A DNA stretch of 64,000 nt from Chlorokybus atmophyticus (taxonomy: Eukaryota; Streptophyta; Chlorokybophyceae; Chlorokybales; Chlorokybaceae). Location of the stretch: positions 278,181 to 342,180 of the forward strand of contig RHPI01001327.1 of the NCBI GenBank assembly GCA_009103225.1. Direction: 5' to 3'. The notes under the pieces are model-generated. The model was not told the DNA's origin. It saw only the letters and a list, made by a program, of their open reading frames with translations, and did no database searches. Position numbers and translations under genes: made by a program. Numbering within the stretch: the first letter of the stretch is position 1; each line of letters begins with the position of its first letter. This document shows, in pieces, positions 51,301 to 61,956 of this stretch.

Positions 51301-52745
51301 GGCTGTTTCTTGGGCGATGCTGAGCAGCCACATGACGCTGTAATCCCCCCTGTGCCTACTTAGGGCACATAATCAGCCCCCGTGAGGCTTCAAGGCGCTG
51401 TGCTTCGTCTAACTACATTGCAACAGTGCCTCACCTGTGCTTTTTGGTCCTGTTAGCGTCTATTGTTCCAACAACCTTCTTTTTCTTTTTGTGGTCGGCC
51501 AGCACATACTGGCAGGCGCTCTCCGTGGCACTGTCACTTAGAGGAGGTAAGGCGTTATCTTCTTGCTCCACAGCCTTGCGCTCACTGGTTGCCTCCCGTA
51601 ACTTCACGACCTAAAGTTGCGCCATGAGGTCGAGCATGTTTTTTTTTATCCTTTGGCGCAAATTTCAGGACACCTTGATCAATCTCTTTACCATCAAGAC
51701 AGGCTTGGATCGTTGTGGCAAGCTTAAACTACGAGGGCGAGCTACCGCTGCTTCTTAATGAAGATGCCTCCGGTTGGTCAGAGTGCGGTGGCAAGTAAGT
51801 CTCCGTGGCAGGAAGGGAGGGTGCTGAATTGTTATTGCGAGCATATGGCTGTGGTTGAGGGGAGGCAAGAAACGCAGAACAGCCGGCTACTTCTTGCCTA
51901 ACACACGAAGGTGAGGCCTGAGGCGTTGGCGTAGCACCCTGGGGAGCAGCTGGTGGTAGCGGGGAATTGGCAACGCCATTCCGCCACTCTCCAATCAGGT
52001 CTGTTACCTCCGGTGGCCCTTCATGCATAGGCCACGACCATTGTTTGTTGCTTGCAAGCTTGAGGAGCGAAAAAATCTGGCTCATCTGGAGCAGTGTTGC
52101 CCACCACCAGGACAGAGTTTGGGGCTTCTTTATTTCCAACCCAAACTGCGCTGCCGAGCCGTGGCATCCACTCCGCGTGCTCGCGCTGAACGGTCACGCA
52201 GCTAATCAACAAGCCCAGCTTGTTGGCAAACATGGTCCTTTGCAGGTGCTCTAAGTACACATCTTTTCTCCGCACGAGCTGTCGCACCTTGGCTATGGCT
52301 ATGTCAATGTTGCAATTGACATTAGCCAACATGGTTGCAGTTTGTCGTAATACTGCGCCATCTCTCCCGCGGCACTAGTAGCTCTACAGAAGTTTAAGAT
52401 CTTGCTTGCCACGCCTACATCACCAGCTTTGGCGGTTATTTTGCAGAGAGTGTCCCCCCAGCCGTCATCCATGGTGTCCAGCATGGCCCAAAATCTGCTC
52501 GAGCTGGGGCGCTTGCGATCATCCAGGACACTTTGCGCTATGGATGGCCTGGCGCAAAATACACAATGGTAGAAGCAATTACCATCCATTGGCGCATTGA
52601 AGTGGTCCCATGAGGCGAGCTGGCCACCTAGCATGACTGATGGATGTACGCGAGCTGCGGTCAGCTCCTCTGATGGCTCGCTGGCAGGTGGTGACCCCTG
52701 CATGCGCATACAGCACTCAAATGGCGTGTCCAATCTCGACGGCAA
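48392..52745 (-). CDS. Candidate element gene with OTU-like and C5-methyltransferase-like motifs (uncertain exon structure)
   Basis: I do not recognise the whole gene. A chain of minus-strand coding-like blocks runs from 52745 to 48392. The first (52745 to about 52362) contains WDHFNAPMDGNCFYHCVF; its DGNCFYHC at 52586-52563 fits the OTU cysteine-protease signature. The next has LRQTATMLANVNCNIDIAIA. Then come a Pro/Ser-rich block (52139-51729), a Lys-rich block VLADHKKKKKVVGTIDANRT (51611-51440), HELPKLKPPTRRHFERLTRS (51299-51168), LLPLAVLDTMVLLLPQQL (51127-50909) and an acidic block with LWKLDEDDDASEYTSDNSH (50875-50560). A Cys/His-rich block follows (49858-49604), then VFNDGNRPQTINFKGHNVF (49174-48970) and LCGGGGASVGLYHAGFNVT (about 48848-48785). 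The last small block is acidic (EAEDLSEEEREEGVGEEF) and ends at 48392. Several donor/acceptor pairs fit, but not all phases could be reconciled. It may be one gene, several, or a decayed transposon. Confidence 0.35.
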
Positions 52746-54752
52746 CAGTCACAGTAACTGATAAAGTACCTGAGCTTGGGGCAGACCGCCGGCTTAAACT
52801 TGCAGCGGGTGGGGTAAGGTAGGTGCAGAAGCCACAGCGGTTGTTGCATTGTGCTGTGGTCTCGCCGGTTGCGGCAAGAAGGATTGTTGCCCCGCAATCA
52901 TCGAATGCTGCTCGTGGAGGAGACGGCAGTGCATGAAGGACTGGTGCCGCGGAATGTGGATGCGCTCAGGCTGCGAGGGGAGCAGGTGCGGCAGGTGAGA
53001 CCACTTGTGCATGTAGCAAGGGGGGCTGTATATAGGACTTAGGATACGATGGCTTGCAATGTTGCAAAGGACGAATATAAGCATATGCATGTGCCTGACG
53101 CATTGTTACCAAGGCACAATCACAAAAGACATCGACTTACCTCAATGGCCCGTGGGCTGCGGAGCAGGGGAAGCCACGGGGGCTGTCAAGGTGGTATTCG
53201 GTGCACTCTCCCTGCCCCCCTACATCGCAGAATCGTCAAAGAGCTCGTGAGCCATGGGCACAGGATGCGCCATTGCCCCAATGGACATGTTGGGATTCAA
53301 CAAACTAACATGCATGTTAACGTAATGCCGCACTGCCGCAGCGCCCATCAGCAAGTGGAATTGAAGGACCAATTGATGGGACTGAATCCAGGCTTGCATA
53401 AGAGCTCCAACAGGACCTAGTGTACTGTGGTGCTGTCAACCATTCACATGTGGGTTAATTGCATGCTTGCAACACTGCAACTGCAATAGTCAACTGCGTT
53501 ACACCGTCATCAGTTGCTTGCTTCAAACAGTCACCTGCGGCATTGCCGGTTGATGCTTAAATGATAGCATGAATTGCGTGATTGCTGGTTGATGCACCAT
53601 TAGTTGAATGCCGGATGAATGGCCACACGCTCCTGTGCTCAGAGCCAGCCTACTTTGTTCGGCACGCGCGCGTGACTTCGCACGCTCACGCACATCCTAG
53701 CATGCAAAGGTAGGCATACATTGAAGGTGCATGCACTCAACATGCACAGCGAGATTGGCAACAACATACCGCCGCCCAGCTCTGTCTATCTGCTCTGGCT
53801 TTTACAATGTCGGCTTGACTGCCAGTCAACAGTGTGGGGTGGAAATGGGTGAATAGTGGAGGCATGCAGCCACGCTACATGTATCACATGGACTGCGCCA
53901 AAAAACAAAATGCTCTTACAAGGAAACGCATGTGACTGTTGAGCGTACCTCTGCATTCCTTTGTGCTTGTTCCCGCATGGTTCTGACAAGGGGCTCCAAG
54001 GACTGCAGCTCCTAATCCACTCTTTGTTGCAAAAACCGAGCCACCAAGCAGCTCTCTATGTGAAGATGGTCCTTGTTGGCTTGCTCGCTCGTTTGTCCAA
54101 TGTTGGTACTGCATGTTGGACATCCCCATTGCTGACGCCTGCCATGATCCATGACGTGGCGCTTGGGTTTTGATGGTTTCACTGCTTGAACTCTTACGAC
54201 CACAATTTCTTGCAAGATGTGCCACGCCGCCGCCGCCGCCGCCGCCGCCTTCTACTCCTCCTGCTCCTCCACCTCCTAGTTGAACCCAGGTCCACTATGC
54301 CAGATATTCGCCCCGTCATCGACCTGATGCCCCTGCGTGCCATCATCCGGCCATCAATGAAGCTGTGTGGGTGAGTGCACGCTAACTCCCATTAGGGCTA
54401 GTCAAGCAAATGCCTATGTCGTATCATGGATGGTACGACAGAGCCATTGTACGCCAATGGCTGGGGTTGGACGAGAGATGCCTTGGTCATACCATGAATG
54501 TTACGCTCAAGCTATTGTTACCCTTGGTTGTACAAAGCATGGATGATATGAATGCATAAGTCGTACCATCAACCATATGAGATAAGGATGCACTACAAGT
54601 GCGACTCTAGTGCGGGACACCAGACTTTTAAAACCGCCTCATTTTCGTCTTCGCGCCTCGTACATTTGAGCGGACTAACTGGCGGCCTCAGCATTGGATG
54701 CGGCAGCGCCACCATCAGCTAAGTAGGCGGCACCCAACTATTAGTTAGGCAG
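52746..54752. other. Unresolved stretch inside the candidate element
   Basis: Minus-strand blocks with coding character occur near 54215-54012 (VVRVQAVKPSKPKRHVMDHG) and 53999-53950 (LQSLEPLVRTMREQAQRNAE). A Pro/Gln-rich frame lies at 53090-52794. A (GCC)n run is at 54221-54247. Near 54420-54590 the words gtcgtatcatggatgg, gtcataccatgaatg and gtcgtaccatc repeat in both senses. I cannot assemble a gene. Confidence 0.3.
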
Positions 54753-56581
54753 ATGCTTCGTGGTCCATACGTAGGTGCACCTCGTCGTGGAGGTCGGCGC
54801 CCCAAGTCCACATTGCCCTCAGTGTTCCACCAGGCAACCGTCGCCAACCAACAGCAGCCACTTTTGGCCAACCAATCGCAGCAAGACCCCGCGCTAACGC
54901 CCAGCCCGTCACAACAACTCCACCTGACACCGCAGTCGCAAGGGCAAGCTAAAATGCATGCGTTCTTGATGCACTGTGCACATTGCTTCTTGCTCAACTT
55001 TAAACTTTGATGCTTACTTTATTAAAAACTGGCACAGTGACTCACTGCATGCATTCTGGATACACTGTGCACGTTGTTCTTCTTGCTCAACTGTGAGAGT
55101 TGCATCTTTCATGGCTGGCAGCATGACTCACGTGGTTGTGCTTGCAACGGGTCGATTGGAACCCCCAACCCAAACGCATTTGGCCGCAACGTAGCAACCT
55201 CGGCCGTTAGCAACCCTTCCCCAAGCAAGTGGAAGATTGGCAACAAGGTAAGCACTGTGTGACACCGTGACAGCGAGATGCCGTTTATGATTTCAACGGC
55301 CTCGTTGAAATCATAAACGGCCACTGAGTAGAGAGCCACATTTATCCCAAGGAGGATGCTATTCGTAACGTCATGTGTTAGGTGGTGTGAATGCTTCATG
55401 ACCTCACTACACCGTGACACTGACCAACCCGCCCATGACAGGTAGTTGGCTTCGACCATGACGACGAGGCCGATGCGGCCAAGTTCAATGAGGTGTACTG
55501 GACGCCCAAGGAGTGCCCCTTCCACTGGAGTGTTGCTTTGAAGACAGCTACGCAGGCCCGGTCTGAGAATGTCACCAAGATCAAGCATGTCCTTGAGAAG
55601 GAGTACAAGTGGACACTGTCTAATAGCAACAAGCGCAAGTGAGTTGGGTCCCTCACCACCATGTCTGCTATGCAACACTGTCTTCTTACTCAGCCTCCAT
55701 AAACACGTACGCATCTTGCCTATTGTAACCAATTCAATCAGGCACATTCAACACCGAAATGGACTCCGAGACCCAAAAAGCCCAAATGCGCAACGCGATC
55801 CAAAGTAAGTCATAAGCACTATTCTAGCCTAGTGCAGGCTCAACTTAAACTATCTATATCGTAACTAATGCCTGGAAGGTATAACTCTCGCAGACATGTC
55901 ATGGCGGATATTTGAGGTGACCGACAATGTAGACTCAGAGCGGAGGAAATTCATCCATGAATGGGGCAATCCCATCATTTGGCAAATGATTGTGCACTGC
56001 TGGTCTTACGCCGTTACTACACCTGGTCGCCGGCAGGTGACAGTCAACCACCTCGCATACCTACTGGTTATAGTGAGCACTCTGAACTGAATAACTAGCA
56101 ATTCAAGAATGCTATAGCCCCAAACTACAGGCTTGCAGACGCGCTGCAGTGAATAGTGGCTTTCAATGCCATCAAGACATGGTTGTAAACTATGTAGGTG
56201 GAGCTCACCCTAAAGGGCAAGGATGGAGACCCTCCCCTAGCTGCCAGCATGGACACACATAAAGAGTACCTCAGCGAAATCAACACCATAATCATGTCAA
56301 TGAAGCGAGAGATGAGGCAACGGTACGCAGCCCTCCAGCCATTCACTCTTATGAAACGCAGCACTGCATGTTGTGTCGAATACCCAAAAGATTCCAATCG
56401 CCGCCGGCCACAAGAGACAGCAGCTGGTGACCCGCTCGCTGAGGCAGAAGCGGCATTTGATTGGTTGGCGCAACCGTTTGAGGAGGAGGAAAAGCAAGCT
56501 CCGGCGTCTCCTCTATGTTCTCCAGCGTGTGGTGCTTTGTTCTATAATGACGTGCAAGGCGATGATGGAGTGGAGCTGTAG
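54753..56581 (+). pseudogene. Broken multi-exon gene of unknown family
   Basis: I do not recognise this gene. Plus-strand blocks have good splice sites. A Gln/Pro-rich start lies near 54753-54950, and a block ending SPSKWKIGNK ends at 55247 with a GTAAGC donor. Exon 55442-55638 reads VVGFDHDDEADAAKFNEVYW and then TPKECPFHWSVALKTATQAR. Exon 55742-55804 reads HIQHRNGLRDPKSPNAQRD. The next block (55894-56080), WRIFEVTDNVDSERRKFIHE and WGNPIIWQMIVHCWSYAV, does not join in phase with the one before: the natural splice leads to a stop after seven codons. The last block (56198-56581) reads VELTLKGKDGDPPLAASMDT and ends in an acidic tail. The 19-bp-arm hairpin at 55280-55321 sits in an intron. It may be a partner gene of the minus-strand candidate or a host gene fragment. 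Confidence 0.35.
55280..55321. repeat. Perfect hairpin, 19-bp arms and 4-nt loop
   Basis: Arms 55280-55298 and 55303-55321 are exact reverse complements (gccgtttatgatttcaacg and its complement) around the loop gcct. It lies in a predicted intron of the broken plus-strand gene. It could fold as a stable RNA stem or be a short foldback insertion. Confidence 0.9.
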
Positions 56582-57383
56582 CGCAGTCAGTAGTCCGTTT
56601 AGCTGATAGTGCACACAGCTGGAAGGCTTTTGTGACTTGGTGTTGTGCATCTCAAACCAGCTCAGTCAATCGTCATTATGCTTATGCATGTAACAACTTG
56701 CATCCCTATAATATACAATAGAACTGCAGGCAATGCAAGTCACATAAATGAACTACAAGACTTGGCAAGTAATTGATAGACACTGTGTACACCTCAGGTA
56801 CTTGTACATAGCACATGCACATAGCGATGCTGGTTGTCAGTGACAGTCGCGTGTAGTCATGCTATGCAAATGCATATATAACGATAGTTAAGCATCAATC
56901 ACCTTCAGTTGCTCGAAGAATGCCTTATCTTGTCGACAATTACCCAATTGGTTCTTGTGAACTTGGCTCAATCGCATGCGCTGGACTAGTGTGTAACCTG
57001 CAGGTGCCTGTCACATAGGCTGAGTCACCCAAGTTGGAGTGATGTGTAACTTGCAGGTGCCTGTTAATTAGGTATAGTCATTTGTTAAGACCTGATGTGT
57101 AACTTACGGGTGCCCATTAATTAGTATAGTCACCTGTTAAGGCCTGGTAGGCAACTTTCGGGTACCCGTAAATTAGGAGTGATCACTTGTTAAGGCCTGA
57201 TAAGTAACTGACAGGTGCCTATTTTTTTATTTTGTTTTTTGATTCGGCATGATCAATCGCTAAAAACTGAATTGTAACGAGAAGGGCCTGATGGTAACGG
57301 AAGTTATACTTAGGTCCTTGTATCGAAATTACAAGTGGACTGAGCCACCATAGTCTAAAGGAGTATGTTTAGGTGCACGACCG
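56582..57383. other. Gene-free stretch with tandem repeats
   Basis: No gene is supported. The five-copy repeat at 56990-57222 is the main structure. The stretch ends where the integrase remnant begins. Confidence 0.5.
56990..57222. repeat. Five diverged tandem units of 48-58 bp
   Basis: Units begin gtgtaacctgcaggtgcctg, gtgtaacttgcaggtgcc, gtgtaacttacgggtgcc, ggcaactttcgggtaccc and aagtaactgacaggtgcc. Most continue taattagg...tagtca...tgttaaggcctgat. The last unit is truncated and runs into a T-rich stretch. Confidence 0.85.
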
Positions 57384-57720
57384 TTGTCAATATTTAATGG
57401 CCGGCAGGGGAAACATTTTGCGACGTGGTTCTTGTCAATGGACAATGTGCGAAAGCTTGATAAACGAGACAACATGTATTCTATGGGCACCAGTTTGGTC
57501 ATACCACACCGTGCTGAGTTTTATGTAAAATGCATAGTTAATGTACACGATCAACCATATGCTGGGCACTTTGGCAGTCGCAAGACTGTTAAAGTAGCGT
57601 AACAGTCGTATTGGTGGCCATCGCTGCATGTCGACGTAAAGCGATATGTGGACACGTGTAACAAATGTGACGGTGCTCGTGCCTTGTCACCTGTGAGTTG
57701 GTACAATCAACAACCTTCTC
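57384..57720 (+). pseudogene. Ty3/gypsy retrotransposon remnant: integrase zinc-binding region
   Basis: The plus-strand frame reads FLSMDNVRKLDKRDNMY, LVIPHRAEFYVK and VHDQPYAGHFGSRKTVKVA. After one stop it continues SYWWPSLHVDVKRYVDTCNK. The H...H...C...C pattern (HDQPYAGH and C-N-K-C) is the integrase HHCC zinc site, and Y-W-W-P is typical of gypsy elements. The stop and the loss of the catalytic core show it is dead. Confidence 0.75.
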
Positions 57721-58322
57721 ACCAAGGCATGGTATTCACACCGGAACCTTGCCCCTTCTGCCAAGCACACACGCGCACCCCGCCACTCGCGTACACACGC
57801 GCATGCGCTCGAAGCTACACAGCGACTTGTGTAGCGCCTTGGATCGTCACACAAGCAAGCACACAGTAGTGGACACACGCTAGCAACCCCTGCTAACCAC
57901 CACCAAGCTTGCACACCAGAAACCAGGGAGCCAAAGGTTGTATTGCACATTGTATAATGTCGCTTTTATACCTACCAGTCTGCACATGCTACTGTCTAGA
58001 CGATTCCCGTGCTACACAAAACTAGTTGCTAAGATGTTATTGCAGAACCTTGTGGTAGACTTCTAGACCTTTCTTAAGCACCAAAGATCTCCTGATTAGG
58101 TGCTCATATGGTCAAGTTATACTACTTGGCGCCAGGCCCTTCCAGAAATCTGGTCGAGCCCTTCTCGACGGGCCTCCGTTTTCTGGCACCTTCCGGACTG
58201 GTCCTAGGGCCCCGGTCGATATCTGCGGCAGACTCATAACTCACCGATATCTGCCACAAGTCATGAAAACGTGGTGCTCGATAAATGGGCCAAAAAAGGG
58301 CGTAAAATCATGAAACTTGGCC

Positions 58323-58346
58323 TCGATTGTTACACTCCTCCCCCCC
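58323..58346 (-). other. Polypurine tract and 3' LTR start of the gypsy element
   Basis: On the minus strand a GGGGGGGAGGAG purine run is directly followed by TGTAACAATC. Ty3/gypsy LTRs begin with TG right after the tract, so the LTR should start at 58334. Confidence 0.6.
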
Positions 58347-58692
58347 TAGGTGAGCTTCGTCCTCGAAGCTCTCGAGGATTCTCTGGTCGTCGTTGCAAAT
58401 ACTGTTGCAGGATATTGTGCATTGGCCAAGTGCTCCTCCGGTTCCCAAGTGGCTTCATGCATCGGGTAGCTTTTTCACTTCATCAAATATTTGCGCACGC
58501 TGCGCACCAACCTCTCACCCAATATGTCCTCCACTGCGTATTCCATATGACCTTCCATAGCCAACTCAGGCGGTGGACGCAATGTTGGCTCTCTTCGATA
58601 TGATTTCAGCAGGGATATGTGAAAGACAGGTGGATGTGCATAGAGTCGGGCAGTTGCAACTTGTACGCCACGTTCGAAACCACTTTGATGAC

Positions 58693-59357
58693 TTAAAATG
58701 GCCCAAGCCAGCGCTCACTTAACTTGCGAACTGCAGCACGCACCTGTAACTTCCTCGCAAAAAGCAATACCATGTCGCCTTCGCGAAATGTGACATGTCG
58801 GCGATGCGCGTCTGCATACTGTTTTTGTCTATCTTGTGCCACTAATAGCGCCTCTCTGGCTGCCTTATTGATGTCCGCACATATTGTAAGAAAATCGCTT
58901 ACTGCTTCCACATCAACGTCACTTTGTCGCGCTGTCCACGCCGTTAGCGGTGTCAGCGGGTGTTGGCTGTGGTTCATGAGACAGGGGGTGACACCCGTGC
59001 TTGCATTGGTGTGGTTGTTGATGGCGAGTTCCAGCACTTTCAGCAAATCTGCTCAATTGTCTTGCCGAGCATTTACGTAGCAGCGCAACATATCTTCGAG
59101 CACACGGTTGGCTCGCTTCCTTTGGCCATCAGTTTGCGGGTGGAAAGCCGTGCTAAACTTTAAGGTAGTACCCAGTGCACTATGCAGCGCCAATCAATAT
59201 TACTTGTGAAGCGGGAATCACCATCGCTCACAATGCTTCGTGGTAGTCCGTGGGAACGAAAGACATGCTTTATAAACAAGCTTGCTGCATCTGGTGCCGT
59301 GCAAGACTCACAACACGGTGCCAAGCGTACTATTTTGCTGGTTTTGTCTACGAACAC
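58693..59357 (-). pseudogene. Ty3/gypsy integrase core and C-terminal domain
   Basis: The frame 59357-59160 holds FIKHVFRSHGLPRSIVSDGD followed by SRFTSN, around the second catalytic Asp. The frame 59046-58693 holds LELAINNHTNASTGVTPC, then REALLVAQDRQKQYADAHRR, VTFREGDMVLLFARKL and KLSERWLGPF, the end of the core and the GPF/Y module. The frames are not continuous. Confidence 0.8.
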
Positions 59358-59530
59358 GAGTAGTGCGTCGTACCCTTATGTTGTCTTCGGCAGCCCCGTA
59401 ATCAAGTCCATAAAAACTTGCTCCCATTTGGACAATAGCACGGGGAAGAGCTTGTAGCAACCCACCTGGCTTTTGGTTGCTTGTTTTCACCCTTTGACAT
59501 GCGTCGCACAACACCACATAGTCGCGTACA

Positions 59531-60028
59531 TCACGATGCACTCTGCCGCCAGTAAAAGCATTGTTTCAAGCTTGCCAACGTCCTCTCCACTCCTTGGTGG
59601 CCAGCAATGGGTATGTCATGAGCTTCCCCTAAAAGTTGAACGCGCATATGTGCAACATTGCGGATGTACAAGCGGCCATGATGCCATAGTAGGCCGTCTT
59701 GCTTTGTCCAATGTCCACTTGTGTCCGTTGCTGTGCTCTCCATGTCCCGCAAGACTCTCCTACCTTTTATGTCTTCGCAGAGCACTTGTCGGATCTGATC
59801 GGCCCACTCTGGTTGCGCTTGAGCGAGTGCTTCAATCGCATTCAACCGGCTTAGCGCGTCGGCCAAACTATTAGACGTACCGGGCTTGTACTTGATCTCA
59901 AAATCAAAAAGTTGCAATAACTCCAACCATCGCGCTTGTCTTCGGCTCACATGTGGTTGTGTCTGTAAGTACCTCAATGAGGAATGGTCCGTCTCCAGCA
60001 TGAACTTTTTGCCCTTAAGCATCGCCAT
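59531..60028 (-). pseudogene. Ty3/gypsy RNase H end, tether and integrase zinc site
   Basis: KKFMLETDHSSLRYL and SRRQARWLELLQLFDFEIKY are the RNase H C-terminal part. YKPGTSNSLADALSR is the classic tether. AHDIPIAGHQGVERTLASLK begins the HHCC zinc finger, completed in another frame (59541-59470) by YVVLCDACQRVK. One frameshift separates the halves. Confidence 0.82.
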
Positions 60029-60099
60029 TGTCGCAGCGCCATCACTTGCGCCAATAGCTCCTTCTTGTGCACAGGGTTCAGCTTTGCTCCACTCATTTT

Positions 60100-61270
60100 T
60101 TAAGTAAAAAACGCTGCAGGTTGAAGACCCATGCCTTGGTCTTGCTGTAACCCAGCTCCCACAGCTGGGTCGGATGCGTCACAAGCCAAAATGAGGGGTT
60201 TGTCTATGTCGGGGTGAGCCAAGACGGGTGCCTCTGTCAACGCCTTCTTCAACGCAGCAAATGCATGCTCTTCCTTTGTAGACCAGCTCCAAGACTTCCC
60301 TTTCTTGAGTAGGGTGGTCAAAGGGGTTGCAATGCGCGAAAATCCCATAATGAATTTGCAATAATGCCCCGCAAGGCCCAAGAACAACATTACCTCCTTC
60401 ACGTCGGTCGCGGCAGACCATTTGCGCACCACTTGCACTTTATTGGGGTCCGGCTTGATTCCTTCGTGTGACACAATGTGGCCCAGGTACTCCACCTCGC
60501 GTAGCAGAAACATGCACTTATGTAGCTGAGCATACAACTTGTGCTCGCGTAAACGCTGCAACACGCGCCGTAGAAGACTCACATGCTCGTCCTTCATCTT
60601 CGAGTACATTAGAATGTCGTTGAGGTACACGAGAGATCCCTTACCCAGCAAGTCAGCAAGAACACTGTTCATCAATGTCTAAAATGTCGCTGGCGCGTTC
60701 TTTAGCCCAAACAACATCACTAACTACTCATAATGTCCATAGCGCGTGTTGAACGCTGTCTTCTCCATGTCCTCAGGTGCGATGCGGATCTGATGGTAAC
60801 TCCCAGCAAGATCAAGTGTGATACTTCGCACTTTGAAGCTGCTCCAGCATCTCGTCAATACGCGGGAGTGAAAAGCAGTTCTTCTTTGTAATGGTGTTGA
60901 GCACTCGGTAGTCAATGCACATACGCAGGCTCCCGTTCTTTTTTTGCATGAACAATATTGGTGCACCATAAGGTGACTTACTTGGCCGGATGTAGCCTCT
61001 TTTTCAGAAGATCCGCTATCTGCGTCTCGGCCTCCTCCAACTCTAGAGGTGACAACATATAGGCCTGTAGGGTGGCTTGTGCACGCCCTCAATTAATACC
61101 ACACGGTGATCAACGCTCTGTGAGGGTGGCAGACCAGCTGGAAGTCCGTCTATCACGATATCTTGGTAGTCCTGAACAAGTTTGCACACCTCGTGGTCCA
61201 TCGTAGCTGTCTTAATGCAGTCAGCTTGGGTGCTGACTTTAATGTGCTCTGAAGCACCACGCACAACCAT
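60100..61270 (-). pseudogene. Ty3/gypsy reverse transcriptase with mutated catalytic box
   Basis: Frames at 61270-61043, 61092-60724 and 60675-60100 together cover the fingers, palm and connection to RNase [19 protein letters not shown] and KTAFNTRYGHYE lead to the palm box, which reads GSLVYLNDILMYS. The usual first catalytic Asp of (Y/F)xDD is Asn (codon AAC at 60621-60619). VEYLGHIVSHEGIKPDPNKV, FLGLAGHYCKFIMGFSRIA and ILACDASDPAVGAGL follow. A stop before 60675 and frame shifts upstream confirm that the gene is dead. Confidence 0.82.
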
Positions 61271-61290
61271 GCAACCTTCGCTTCTTGTGG

Positions 61291-61493
61291 GGATAGCAGC
61301 CTCTTCAATTGCACATGGGAAACATGAGCAATGCTAATCCTACCTGATTGCGCGTGCCGTGCCTTTCACACGGAACTTTTTCCACGGACCAGCCCTGGTC
61401 CGCACGTACGGACGAGGGCCAAAACGCCCGGGCGGCGGACCAAGGTCGCCCGCCTTGGTCTGCACGCGGGGACTAGGGCTAGTCCAAACGGTA
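61291..61493. other. GC-rich stretch left of the MITE
   Basis: This holds palindromic words such as ggaccagccctggtcc (61387-61402). The sequence accagggctgg is found again at 61989-61999 on the other side of the MITE. The MITE may have landed inside an older GC-rich element. Confidence 0.4.
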
Positions 61494-61956
61494 CAGTCTA
61501 CCCCTTTTAAAAGCATACCCTTTATTCTCCGCTATCTTATGCTCTTGGGTAATTCTCTTGACGTCCAAGAGCACGTTATGCTCTTGAGTGTCAAGAGCAT
61601 AAACATGCTTTAAGCGCGGTTTCATCATGCCCATCACGCCCGTTACGTCACGCGCATCACGTCACGTCCGTCGCGTCGTCACCTTAATTACGCTGATTGC
61701 GCGTCATACTTGCCTATCACGCCCTAATCGTCACACTCATCACGCCTTATGCCACACCCGTCACGTCTCCTCCCTCGATGCTAGAAATTTACACACTCAA
61801 ACTTGCAAGAATTTTATCCAAAAACATATGCTCTTCGCGGTTAGTCATATTCTCTTAAGCACTAACATTTGCCTGTAAAACCATCGATTATCTCACATTC
61901 TATGCTGTTAGCAGGGTTAGTCTCTTGGAGCGAAGTCTCTTAGCGGGGGTAGACTG
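61494..61956. mobile_element. Tc1/mariner-type MITE with TA target duplication
   Basis: The element begins CAGTCTACCCC and ends GGGGTAGACTG, perfect 11-bp terminal inverted repeats. It is flanked on both sides by TA (61492-61493 and 61957-61958). CAGT ends and a TA duplication are the signature of Tc1/mariner insertions. The 463 bp carry no transposase frame, so the element must be moved in trans. The interior holds the words gctcttg and caagagc in both senses (61530-61605). Confidence 0.85.

Larger units (their letters stand above)
57960..61290 (-). mobile_element. Decayed Ty3/gypsy LTR retrotransposon (5'-truncated)
   Basis: Minus-strand pol frames appear in order with shifts and stops between them. 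Reverse transcriptase lies at about 61270-60100, RNase H at about 60240-59830, and the integrase zinc site, core and C-terminal domain at about 59720-58690. The order RT-RNase H-integrase is that of Ty3/gypsy. Upstream gag and protease are missing. The frame near 58360 ends in a charged EDEAHL segment, followed by a purine run (GGGGGGGAGGAG) read as a polypurine tract. TGTAACAATCGAGG starting at 58334 is the likely start of the 3' LTR, which should run left to about 57960; its far end was not pinned down. No 5' LTR was found to the right. Confidence 0.82.

Noticed and set aside
55109-55747. 212-codon minus-strand frame
   Set aside because: It is antisense to plus-strand blocks with good splice sites and shows no family features.
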